A stretch of DNA of 10,345 nt from NCBI GenBank assembly GCA_009602725.1, contig WELB01000175.1:235468-245812 (forward strand), in the 5' to 3' direction. The position numbers and the translations under genes were made by a program. This document shows positions 1-7,199 of this stretch, piece after piece (the first letter of the stretch is position 1; each line of letters begins with the position of its first letter). The stretch comes from Spirogloea muscicola. Taxonomy: Eukaryota; Streptophyta; Zygnematophyceae; Spirogloeales; Spirogloeaceae. The notes beneath the pieces were generated by a model, which was not told the origin of the DNA, made no database searches, and saw nothing but the letters and a program-made list of their open reading frames with translations.

Positions 1-234
1 AGGTGCCACAGAGCGGGGGGAGCCGTGCTGACGGGGGCCATGACGACTCGACCGGTACCGCTTGTGGAGCTGCTAGAGGAGGTTGAGGAAGCAGCAATGG
101 CAGGAGGGAGGGCGGGTGGGGGAAAGGAGGGTTGGAGGTGCCACACAGCGGGGAGAGCCGTGCTGACGGGGGCCATGACGACTCGACCTATACCGCTTGT
201 GGGGCTGCTAGAGGAGGTTGAGGAAGCAAAAGAG
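1..234 (+). repeat. 135-bp tandem repeat (minisatellite), 1.7 copies
   Basis: A unit starting AGGTGCCACA at position 1 starts again at 136, so the period is exactly 135 bp (45 codons). The second copy can be followed to about 234. Over the first 93 bases the copies differ at five positions. In frame 1 the whole stretch is open from the window edge to the TGA at 253-255, and it contains the motif LLEEVEEA twice. Four of the five differences change the amino acid, so the copies show no clear protein-level constraint. The array probably continues to the left of the window. It could be the end of a repeat-containing coding exon, but a non-coding minisatellite whose period happens to be a multiple of three is at least as likely. 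Confidence 0.85.
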
Positions 235-262
235 ATGCTCTTTCTTCTTGCCTGAACAATGT

Positions 263-546
263 CTTGGCTTGCACTGGCCATTCTTTCATTTCATGCGCAC
301 AGCGCGCCTTCTCGCTCTCTTTTCTAGAGAGAGCGAATAGCAGTGAAACAGAGCAGCTCTTCCACAGGAGATAGCTGCAACTGATGAAGAAGAATTGATA
401 ACAAAGGGGCCAGGCGCTGTGCAGGGCCAGCCACAAAGAAACATTTCGTGTATTTGAACCAAACGAAGGCCAAATGGCCAAGTACAAAGAGAGAAGAGAG
501 AAGGCGCGCAGTGCGCATAAAATGGAAGGGGGGCCAATTTAAGCCA
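263..546. repeat. Imperfect inverted repeat, arms of about 50 bp
   Basis: The left arm (about 263-316) reads TTGGCTTGCACTGGCC, then CATTTCATGCGCACAGCG, then CGCCTTCTC. The reverse complement of the right arm (about 495-546) gives the same order: GTGGCTTAAATTGGCC, CATTTTATGCGCACTGCG, CGCCTTCTC. The arms are separated by about 180 bp. They look like the ends of a degenerate foldback or MITE-type element, or of a small palindromic duplication. No open frame in the loop resembles a transposase. Confidence 0.65.
312..336. repeat. Perfect 9-bp hairpin
   Basis: TCGCTCTCT (312-320) pairs with AGAGAGCGA (328-336) across a 7-nt loop. It sits just inside the left arm of the larger inverted repeat and may be part of that element. 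No T-run follows it, so it is not an obvious terminator. Confidence 0.6.
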
Positions 547-606
547 CAAAAAAGCAGCTCTTCAATAGGTGGGCGAGCTGTGAAAAGCCAGCCCACAAAG
601 AAATAG
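349..606 (+). repeat. Two degenerate direct copies of a CAGCTCTTC...CAGCC.ACAAAGAAA block
   Basis: Copy one has GCAGCTCTTCCACAGG near 351, then GCGCTGTGCAGGGCCAGCCA and CAAAGAAA (412-439). Copy two has GCAGCTCTTCAATAGG near 554, then GAGCTGTGAAAAGCCAGCCC and ACAAAGAAA (575-603). The order is the same but the spacing differs, so this is an old, eroded duplication within the repeat block. Confidence 0.55.
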
Positions 607-673
607 CTCTTTTATATCAGGCATGGCTCTTCTCGTACTTCGTTCATTCTTTTAAGGGCTGGCTTTTCACAGC
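577..673. repeat. 18-bp perfect inverted repeat, 61-bp loop
   Basis: GCTGTGAAAAGCCAGCCC (577-594) is the exact reverse complement of GGGCTGGCTTTTCACAGC (656-673). The right arm is also a small hairpin by itself (GGGCTG...CAGCCC). The element is about 97 bp long. Its right end recurs, with substitutions, at 6186-6227 and in shorter form at 804-822, 3271-3300 and 3339-3367. It is therefore a dispersed short repeat and not a one-off palindrome. A MITE relic is the simplest explanation; no target-site duplication was recognised. Confidence 0.75.
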
Positions 674-689
674 CCCTATCCTCTCTTCC

Positions 690-1470
690 TATCCTCAGTC
701 GGGACGCCTCCCAGCGGCTGCGGTGCGGACTGGACGTTGAGGATTCCAGTTGTCCATCCCATATCTTTCTAGTTTAGTTGTTGTTGTTGTTGTCTCTGCT
801 CTTGGGCTAGCCTTTCACAGCCATTGCCTTACATTTCCTTTCCTCTCTCCCCTCACAGCCATCGACCCTTGAGAAGACCATTTAACTGGACGGTCATCAT
901 TCTTTTTTTTTTCATCATTCGAGGAAGATTGATACCCGTTGATCATCGTCAGCACGACCTTGTCCACGATGAGGTCATCTGTCCTGGGGAGCCCACCGAG
1001 ATGTTGCACGGCCTGCCAAAGTTTTGTCCTCAAGCAGCACCAGGCAGTAGTGCGCGGAGCCTGCGGGCTAGCCGACGAGGCCGCAGGTTGCACACATGGG
1101 AGCGCAACCGTAGTGAAGCGGCGTTACTCGGGGGAGGGAAGCGGCCGCCGCCACTCACATAGGAGGTTGAGCATGAGGGAGCTACTGTGAAGCGTTCGCG
1201 TCGGGGCGGGAGAGCGGCCGGACTTGGGGCTCGCGCACAGAGCGTGAGCCGGAGGCCCGCGCGCCGAGGGCTTCAAGCGACGTGGGCGGCGGCGGCGGGC
1301 GGATCATTTGATGGCAGGATGCTATTGCAAGATGCCGCGAGGAGCGGCGTGGTGGCGGCACGTCGCGGAGGAGCGGCAGCGGGGGCCGTGTCGCCGCGGT
1401 GCACCTGGCCACCTCTCGGCCCCCGCGGTCAACAGAGCGAGCGGCTTGTGCGGACCGGGTTGCCCCGCTG
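690..1470. other. No convincing gene: microsatellite, T-run, then GC-rich DNA
   Basis: This stretch holds a (GTT)5 run at 777-793, a copy of the CTTTCACAGCC repeat at 804-822, a T-run at 902-912, and from about 1040 a strongly GC-rich block with GGC repeats. Frames are open on both strands in the GC-rich block, as high GC alone would give, and their translations are Arg/Ala/Pro-rich low complexity. One exception is minus-strand 1012-936. It lies between a GGCAG acceptor and a GTATCA donor and reads as a normal peptide (LIVDKVVLTMING) with mostly G/C third positions. That could be a single exon or a gene fragment, but nothing ties it to a gene. Confidence 0.4.
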
Positions 1471-1474
1471 CTTG

Positions 1475-1504
1475 GGAACGGCCCTCCGTATAAGGAACGG
1501 CCCT
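1475..1504 (+). promoter_or_regulatory. TATA-like box between two 11-bp direct repeats
   Basis: TATAAG (1489-1494) lies between two identical copies of GGAACGGCCCT (1475-1485 and 1494-1504), which start 19 bp apart. Transcription from this box would begin near 1515-1525, just upstream of the short exon that ends at the 1569/1570 splice donor. The arrangement suits a core promoter with paired factor-binding sites, but no experimental or homology support is available from the sequence. Confidence 0.4.
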
Positions 1505-1569
1505 GTGCAAATTTTGGAGGTTCAGGTGCTCGATGCTTACAGCACATACGGCTGCTACGCCTCCGTCGG
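1505..1569 (+). CDS. Short upstream exon of the + strand gene (left limit uncertain)
   Basis: A consensus donor, GTGAGC, begins at 1570. Reading into it in frame 2 gives the peptide QILEVQVLDAYSTYGCYASV and leaves GG as the split codon. The exon at 1841 starts with C and completes GGC (Gly), so the reading frame passes cleanly across the junction. No ATG lies in this frame between 1322 and 1569. Either the exon begins at an unseen acceptor, or it is 5' untranslated and starts at the TATA-like box. An ATG in another frame at 1533 opens a 33-codon upstream reading frame across the same splice. The donor is firmer than the left limit, which I could not place. Confidence 0.4.
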
Positions 1570-1840
1570 GTGAGCATTGACTGTCCTCTCTTTGAGCTCA
1601 GACCCTGTCCTGCATAGTCCGTGGATATATAGCTCGAGCCCCTCACACGCCACTGCAGCTTACGCTAGTCATTGCTCTGCCTGGAGCGGCTTTCAGCCAA
1701 CTGTTTGATTGACACTGTCCTCGTACCTGTGCTCTCCATAGGCCTATTCCTACCATGCCCTGCTGTTGTTTATCGACTGTCGTACTTGGTATGCTTCCTT
1801 CCTGACCATTGACAGGGTTTGCTGGCTTTTGACCTGGCAG
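1570..1840 (+). other. Predicted GT-AG intron, 271 bp, phase 2
   Basis: The donor is GTGAGC and the acceptor is TTTTGACCTGGCAG. A CTGACCATTGAC stretch about 30 nt upstream of the acceptor could hold the branch point. A TGA at 1830-1832 closes the downstream frame just before the acceptor, so splicing is needed if coding extends upstream of 1833. Confidence 0.6.
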
Positions 1841-2663
1841 CTCCGGTGCTGGTTACAGTGGCTTCAAAGCCCAGACAAACCAGCTTGCAGCTTCAGACGC
1901 TGCGATGACCACTAACCAGGAAGCTACCCTTGGCTTTCCCAAACTCACCCTTCCGCAGGGCTTGCAGTCCTATTCCGTCTTGTACAATGGCGTAACTGCG
2001 CTGCCGCTGAGCTGCCAGAGCCTGGCAGACCTCTATTCCGGCTTCTTTCTCTCCATTGGTGGAGGGGCCCTCACCGTCGCTGTTGTCCACTTGGGCAATT
2101 CTGGTACCTCATATGTGTTCTCGTCCTACCTGAACCTCTGCACTGCCAGCGGTCCCCGCCCATGGCCTTCTACCAAGGTTGGCGAGAATGTTGTGTGGGG
2201 CTCTACCCTCCTGGTTGCTGCCAGCACCTCCATAAATGCCGCCCTGTATGTATACTCTCACCCGGGCTCAGTCGCCTATCTTGGCAATCCAGTTGTCGTG
2301 AGTTTCATAACTGGGAATGTGCACATCGCCGCCACCAACAACGAGGCCGGCCAGAACTACAAGGGCAGCTCGTGCTCCGTGACCGGAGCCATCCCCGTGT
2401 CCGTGCCGGCTGCCACCGCCACCTGGTCCGGGGTCAAACACATCAACCAGCCCGGTTCCGAGGTCTGCCCCATGGTATCCGTCATCTACATTTGGGCCCC
2501 GCAAATTCTATCGGCCGGAAGTCTCAGTGCCAGCATCACCAAGGATTCTTTGAATCTCATATTCTTCACCTCAGGCCAGAACCTTCTCCCGCCATACGCC
2601 TTTGTGCAAAGTCCTAGCGGTCTTCTTACTACAAATCGGTATGCTGTTGCAACTATTTCTTAA
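1841..2663 (+). CDS. Terminal exon of an unrecognised, secreted-looking protein
   Basis: The frame runs 274 codons from a predicted acceptor (AG at 1839-1840) to the TAA at 2661-2663. It has mixed codon use and balanced amino-acid composition, unlike the GC-driven frames nearby. The first in-frame Met is at 1905 (MTTNQEATLGFPKL), giving 252 residues if translation starts there. The frame is also open back to the acceptor (GYSGFKAQTNQLAASDAA), so the real start may lie upstream. The protein is rich in Ser, Thr, Ala, Val and Gly with alternating hydrophobic runs (ALTVAVVHLG, VIYIWAPQIL). It has four Cys after Met1905 and one more in the upstream exon. This looks like an all-beta extracellular fold. 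I see no catalytic motif, no signal peptide at Met1905 and no clear membrane helix. I do not recognise the family. It converges with the minus-strand gene that ends at 7442. Confidence 0.65.
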
Positions 2664-2768
2664 CTTGTTGCAAGCAGAGAGGTAACCTTGAATGATCGTA
2701 GCAACCAAACAATAGATCTTTTCGACGACTTAAACCTGTATTAGCTTGATCTGGTATTCGTATTCGAA

Positions 2769-2773
2769 TGTAA
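2769..2773 (+). promoter_or_regulatory. TGTAA poly(A) signal of the + strand gene
   Basis: TGTAA is the usual chlorophyte polyadenylation signal. It lies 106 nt after the stop codon at 2663, in the AT-rich stretch that follows. A second TGTAA at 2843-2847 could be an alternative. Confidence 0.5.
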
Positions 2774-3270
2774 ACGTTGACTCGATAGATTAACGATATA
2801 ACTCTGTCAAACCCATCCTCCATCCTCAAGTATATAACATCATGTAAAATCACATTCAAAATCTTATGTTATAACAATAATTTGAAATTTATCAGGGTAC
2901 AGATTCAAACGACCGTTGAATGATAATGAACGTGAAAGTGACCTAGATAACCCAAATAAATTAATCAATAAAACCTTTATATATATATATCTAGACATAT
3001 ACATATGTATCATACTGCTTATCATGCAATGACGGTAAACTTCAAAAATTTACATTACAGAATTACACATTAGCATAGACGAGCAAAATCATTTTCTTGC
3101 GCACTATGTACCCCATCCTATAATGGTATGTCCCATGAGAGTTTGTGGTCACACTGCACAAATACTACTATTACTGATTCTATTTAAACTGTGATGTGAC
3201 TAGATACCTTCACACTGTACCCCAAAGCCACCAACGTGCCGGCCCTTGCAGACCTTGTATAAATGTTGGA
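2774..3270. other. AT-rich intergenic DNA
   Basis: Base composition drops sharply to AT-rich right after the gene. There is a short TA run at 2977-2990 and frequent stops in all frames. I see no exon, RNA gene or mobile-element end here. Confidence 0.6.
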
Positions 3271-3402
3271 ATAGCCTTTCACGGCCACTGCCTTACATTT
3301 GAGAAATTGTCTCTTATCGCAAACTTTACACCTTGCTTAAACCTCTTACAGCCACTGCTTACATTGTGAAGCTATTCTTAGTGCCAACTCTTTACCCCGT
3401 TC
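3271..3402 (+). repeat. Two degenerate tandem copies of a unit of about 65 bp
   Basis: Copy one begins ATAGCCTTTCACGGCCACTG then CCTTACATTT (3271-3300). Copy two begins AAACCTCTTACAGCCACTG then CTTACATTG (3339-3366). Similarity continues weakly downstream (CTTTACACCTTGCT against CTTTACCCCGTTCA). The opening motif is nearly the same as 808-837 (CTAGCCTTTCACAGCCATTG then CCTTACATTT). On the minus strand each copy contains TGTAA, so it could also act as a poly(A) signal for minus-strand transcripts. Confidence 0.55.
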
Positions 3403-4620
3403 AGAAGACGAGTTTTTAAACTACAAGAAACTACTCCCTTGTCTCATATGTCCTTCACCTTCCACTTTGCTGTTGCAAGAAGGATTGCATCACCTACATG
3501 CTTGTGGAATGCATGTAAGTAGTTCGAATCTCTTATCAGCAACATTTGTCCACACGGTGTGATAATCTTTTGTTAATTGCTGGGGAGATTAACTTGACGA
3601 TACTCAGAAACATTACTTGCACCACTGGGGTGGACTACACAACGACATCTACGTAGCTGGATTGCAGCAGTAAAGGGCTGAATAGATGGCTGAAGACTAG
3701 ACACATCATCCGGCTGACAGTCGAGGTCGCCGTCAGTGCCGCAGGAAAGAAATGACACTGCAGACGGGACAATTTACCAGGCTGACGACTAGGGAAGTTG
3801 CTCTATCTTCGAGCTGAGAGCGGCGCAACCCAGATTTGTGACGTATGACAGCCTGGTGTTGGCGCTGGTGCGGAGACAAGAGGTGGCAGCTGTGTGAACT
3901 ACGTCAACGGCAGTATAAGTGGTCGTTGATCTTGATGTTGACGTGGACATTACATTGGTCACGCTTGCCCAGTGGTAATAGACAGTCAGTTGCTATTGAC
4001 GGGTCATTGACGGGGGACCATCACCATGACAGCAATGACCAATTGATGGGGTAGATTGTTGGTGGTCGACCGTTGATAGCCGTTGACAGGTCGTGCATGG
4101 GTCGTCGAACCACCACTCTTGGCTAGGTGTTACTGGATAGCAGCCGGAATATCTGCCAGATTGCCGCAGGCTCCCACGTATTATGTTCAGGCCCACAGCC
4201 GAGCCACCACACCAGATACTCACGTGTCTTTCGTTCATGGAGGCTGTCCGAGGTTTGTCAGCTTCAGTGGTATGATACACGCACTCGGACCTGTCATGAG
4301 ATATTCTGTCAGTGGCTTATTGATGTCGATCTGACAAGGCATGTGAGGTGGCTGCAGAAGTATTGATTCTCCTGAATAAGAGAAAGGGAATGGGATGTTG
4401 CAATGAGGCTGTGCGTGTAGAAACAAGGCAAGAAAGATAGGTGGCGTACATTTGAGGAACAGATAGTAGATCGCAGCAGGTGGTACGCGACCTCTAAGTC
4501 ATTCTGGCAAGAAGATGCCGTTGGTCGTGGCTGCAGCCAGGGTGCAAAGATATCGTAACACCTGCTGACTCCCATTAACAGCATCACTGACCAACGTTCA
4601 TATGATATCAAATACAACAA
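3403..4620. other. Intergenic region with two weak minus-strand exon candidates
   Basis: No confident gene. On the minus strand, 3757-3573 is an open stretch after a CTGCAG acceptor. It contains SCGTDGDLDCQPDDVSS and ends in TAA. Also on the minus strand, 4371-4235 follows an unusually good acceptor (CCCTTTCTCTTATTCAG) and reads EYLMTGPSACIIPLKLTNLG before TGA. Both acceptors would be phase 1, like every intron in the 7442-10278 gene. Each would be a terminal exon, so they cannot simply belong to one transcript. No upstream exons were found. A cluster of TTGAC pentamers lies at 3903-4087. Confidence 0.35.
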
Positions 4621-5053
4621 TCTGCCCTACACACACCTCTAGGGGTGGCTTGTCCTTATTTTGGCTGTAGGGGATTGAAGAGCCAATCCTCTATATGTGA
4701 ATCTGCACAGTGAAGACTCGCCCTGTGGCGCCGCTCTTAGGCGGCGACTCCACCTCGTGGGCACCAGCTAGCATATTGTTGTCCCCATAGGTGAGCAGCC
4801 ACGGACTCCTTGCAGCCAGCAAACAGCGAGCTCAGGCGGCGGCTGCAGCAGCATGACAACAGCGGGCTCCGCCCCTCTCAGGCTCCATCGGTCCGAGCAT
4901 TCCAAGATCGGGTCTCGGCTCAAGGCCTTAGTGCTTTTGAGCCCAGACCTTGTCCATTCCTTTGGGCTGTGCTCTCCCAGCCACCAGTCAATCTGGCCGC
5001 GCTTGCTTGAGCCCAGCTTGTCTGACCTGAGGCTGCTTAGCAGGGGTTACTGA
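4621..5053. other. Intergenic, no gene seen
   Basis: GC content rises again from about 4710. A 6-bp stem, CGCCGC (4729-4734) with GCGGCG (4741-4746), is present. A stretch at 4934-4955 (CTTTTGAGCCCAGACCTTGTCC) closely matches 1590-1610 inside the + strand gene's intron, suggesting a short dispersed repeat. I see no convincing coding frame. Confidence 0.5.
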
Positions 5054-5832
5054 GGGCCTGTTTACACTTGGCCGGCCGCTCGCGCTGAGGGGTACGTGTC
5101 GCGCAGTGTATGGAACGAATGGCTTTACAACCTTGCGGGCCCGGTCATGGTCACATGCCACGGAGGCGCCACATCGGACGCTGACCAGGACGCCTTTCGC
5201 CCCCGTTAAGGAGCAGACGGCGCCGTTGGCCACGAGGGCGGCCGGAACTGGTAACCGGAGTGGACAGAATGGTTAACGGCAGCCATGGTGGACTACCATA
5301 TGCAGCGGAAGATTGTCGAAGGCTAAACGGCGTGCTAGCGGCTGGGCAGAGCCCACTGAGAGGTGAGGGGAGATGGAGCGTGGAGCGGGCAGAGAGGCAG
5401 GGCTTGGGCCAGTATTCAGAAATAAGAGCCCGCGCAGTGGACTCGGCTGGTGCCCTTTGGGTATATGGGTGTCGGGCAGCCCGGGAGGGCTTCGCCCCAA
5501 ATGCCTGACAGAGCTGCTTGTGGCGGTGAACGCGGTCAGACGCCGCCCCACCAAGCAGGCGATGCAGGTGGTAACCGCCTTCGCGGAATCACTCACCGCC
5601 CCTATCTAATCTGGAAGGGAGGTGGATGGGAGACTACCCCGCGATTGTCACCGCCTAGAGCTACTTAGCTAACTCGAAGTTAGCCAAAACTTCCCCCTTA
5701 GCGATTTCTCGCCTAAGGGCCAATTTACACCGGGTGGGTCGGTCGCGCCGAGGGGTACGTGTCAAGCCGTGTATATAATGACCGGCTTTACAACCTTGCG
5801 CGCCCGGTCATGAACATTCGCCACGGAGGCGC

Positions 5833-5952
5833 CACATCCGGCGCTGCCCAGGACGCCTCTTGCCCACGTTAAGGGGAAGAACGCGCCGTTGGCACATCCG
5901 GCGCTGACTAGGCAGCTTTTAACCCCAGTTAAGGAAGAAACGGCGCCGATTC
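5833..5952 (+). repeat. 60-bp tandem duplication inside element B
   Basis: CACATCCGGCGCTG starts at 5833 and again at 5893. Both copies run through a GTTAAGG motif to GCGCCG. Element A has a single copy (from about 5171), so the duplication arose in the lineage leading to B. The copies have diverged, mostly in the middle, so the event is not recent. Confidence 0.75.
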
Positions 5953-5974
5953 CCCCGAGGCTGGTCAAGTTCCC

Positions 5975-5996
5975 GGCCCTCCTCCTGAGGAGGGCC
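5975..5996. repeat. 10-bp palindromic stem with 2-nt loop
   Basis: GGCCCTCCTC (5975-5984) is exactly complementary to GAGGAGGGCC (5987-5996). It lies in the middle of element B, and element A shows no equally perfect counterpart. It would form a very stable cruciform or RNA hairpin. Confidence 0.7.
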
Positions 5997-6185
5997 GAGT
6001 TTTCGACCACTCCCCCCATCCCCGTTCCGCAAGTGCAGGCGACCCGGCCTCCGTGGCGGCGACCACCCCTTGACCCTGAGGTCAGCAAGTGCGTGACCGA
6101 CCGCCCCCGGTGTAAACTGGCCCTAAGGACAATAGGAACTGGGCCCTCCTCCCGAGCGCTTCCCCTGGCCCCCTTCTCTTACTCT

Positions 6186-6227
6186 GTTCATCTTTTTTAG
6201 GCTGGTTTTTCCAGCCCCTATTCTCAG
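6186..6227 (+). repeat. Copy of the dispersed GGCTGG...CCAGCCCCTAT repeat within element A
   Basis: GTTCATCTTTTTTAGGCTGG followed by TTTTTCCAGCCCCTATTCTC matches 642-683 (GTTCATTCTTTTAAGGGCTG, then GCTTTTCACAGCCCCTATCC) over about 40 bp. It forms its own 6-bp hairpin, GGCTGG/CCAGCC. Its presence inside A but not in B suggests A's right interior is a mosaic that captured other repeat DNA. Confidence 0.6.
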
Positions 6228-6486
6228 TGGGCGAGCACTTTCTTCCCGAGGAGCGCCCAGTCTCGACCACCCCCCCCCCTCCCCTCGCCCCTGTCCACCC
6301 CATTCGGACCCCGCCCGGCCTGCCGGAAACGGACAGCTGGCACCCCCCTTCCAAAATGCGTTCAAATACGAACGTTCAAACACGGTACCGCCCGTGCAGG
6401 CGGCTGTCGGCCTCCGTGGTCGCGACCCACCCCTGACAAGGCGGTCAAGGCGACCGTGACCTACTCGACGAAGTGTAAACAGACCC

Positions 6487-7199
6487 TCAGTCGCTGCCGG
6501 TGGGGGTCCTCGTGATCCGGGCAGAAAAACCGCCACTTTTGTTGCTTCAGACTGGTGTCCCCGCAGTTGGCCGTTTACCCTCTTCCCATGAATTCAGCAA
6601 AACCCCACTTGCCATCACGTCTGTAGACAGACTAGACTGGCACAGGCCAGACATCTGACTAGCAAAGGCTAGGCCCGCACTCGAAGGTAGGTGTCAGCCA
6701 TACTCAAGAGTCGCTTCGATTAAGCATGGTCCCCTCACATTCAGATACTTCCATTAATCTCATACTCCTACGGTACCTGCACCTCAAGATTGAAGGCTTT
6801 TGGAAAAGCCCGGAGCTGCCAGGCCGGGCCTGTCACTGGGCCTGCTCCGAAAGCCGTCAATGGGTGTCAATGCACGTATGCTGATTTAATATGATGCCAC
6901 ATACAAGACCTGACTCACATTGGAGCAGGCCCCCCGAACTGCGAGCACAACTGCTCCTTCGTGCAGGGGTTTGGCTCAAAGACCCCACTACTGATAGCTC
7001 ATCCTTCTTGTCAAGCACTAGGAGTAGATTGGTAAATTCAGCCATTTCACCCCTCAACTTGACATCCAACCCTTTGTAAGAAGCTGTCTAGGCACAACCA
7101 ACTTACTGGATGTGTTAACAACTTGCATGTCCGACAACAGGATTTTGAGGCTCCACTAAGCCCTATATGCGGAAGGTGCAAAAACTGAAATTCAGCAGG
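6487..7199. other. Intergenic, no gene seen
   Basis: Stops interrupt all frames and no splice-bounded exon was recognised. A perfect 7-bp hairpin, GGCTTTTGGAAAAGCC, lies at 6795-6810 in a GC-richer patch (6790-6860). The stretch lies downstream of the minus-strand gene's poly(A) signal. Confidence 0.55.

Larger units (their letters stand above)
5717..6123. mobile_element. Nested 407-bp MITE B with TAA target-site duplication
   Basis: The left end GGGCCAATTTACACCGGG (5717-5734) and the reverse complement of the right end GGGCCAGTTTACACCGGG differ at one base. The similarity runs about 33 bp inward, to GGTCGGTC(G/A)CGC. The flanks are TAA at 5714-5716 and TAA at 6124-6126, a perfect 3-bp duplication in the palindromic context CCTAAGG. 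Length, termini and duplication fit a Tourist-like MITE. It sits inside element A and shares A's arm sequences (AGGGGTACGTGTC near the left, GGCCTCCGTGG near the right), so a younger family member jumped into an older one. It has no coding capacity. Confidence 0.85.
5054..6486. mobile_element. Non-autonomous DNA transposon A, PIF/Harbinger (Tourist)-like, interrupted by element B
   Basis: The left end GGGCCTGTTTACACTT (5054-5069) is the inverse of the right end AAGTGTAAACAGACCC (6471-6486), with one mismatch. The flanks extend the symmetry (ACTGA before, TCAGT after). If the target duplication is 3 bp it is TGA/TCA, differing at the middle base. GGGCC-type termini with a 3-bp T-N-A duplication are typical of PIF/Harbinger elements. 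Removing the nested element and one duplicated triplet leaves 1023 bp. The left arm (to about 5230) and right arm (from about 6380) are related to those of element B, so A and B are one family. The unique interior (5231-5710 and 6128-6380) has only short frames, with no recognisable DDE transposase or Myb-like partner, so I take it as non-autonomous. Confidence 0.7.

Noticed and set aside
1590-1610. Similarity between 1590-1610 and 4934-4955 (about 20 of 22 bases)
   Set aside because: It is too short, with no shared flanks, to define an element, and is mentioned only as a possible dispersed repeat.
1182-1646. Long open frames on both strands in the GC-rich block, translating to Arg/Ala/Pro-rich proteins
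   Set aside because: Openness follows from high GC. Composition is low complexity, no motif is present, and frames overlap on both strands. Only the last part (to 1569, + strand) is kept, as a possible exon.
5231-5716. Transposase coding sequence inside element A
   Set aside because: Frames are short (about 110 codons or fewer), overlap on both strands, and show no DDE or DNA-binding motif.
6082-6536. Minus-strand frames of 90-137 codons over the right arm of element A
   Set aside because: They are Gly/Arg-rich translations of pyrimidine-rich transposon DNA that cross the element boundary, with no motif.
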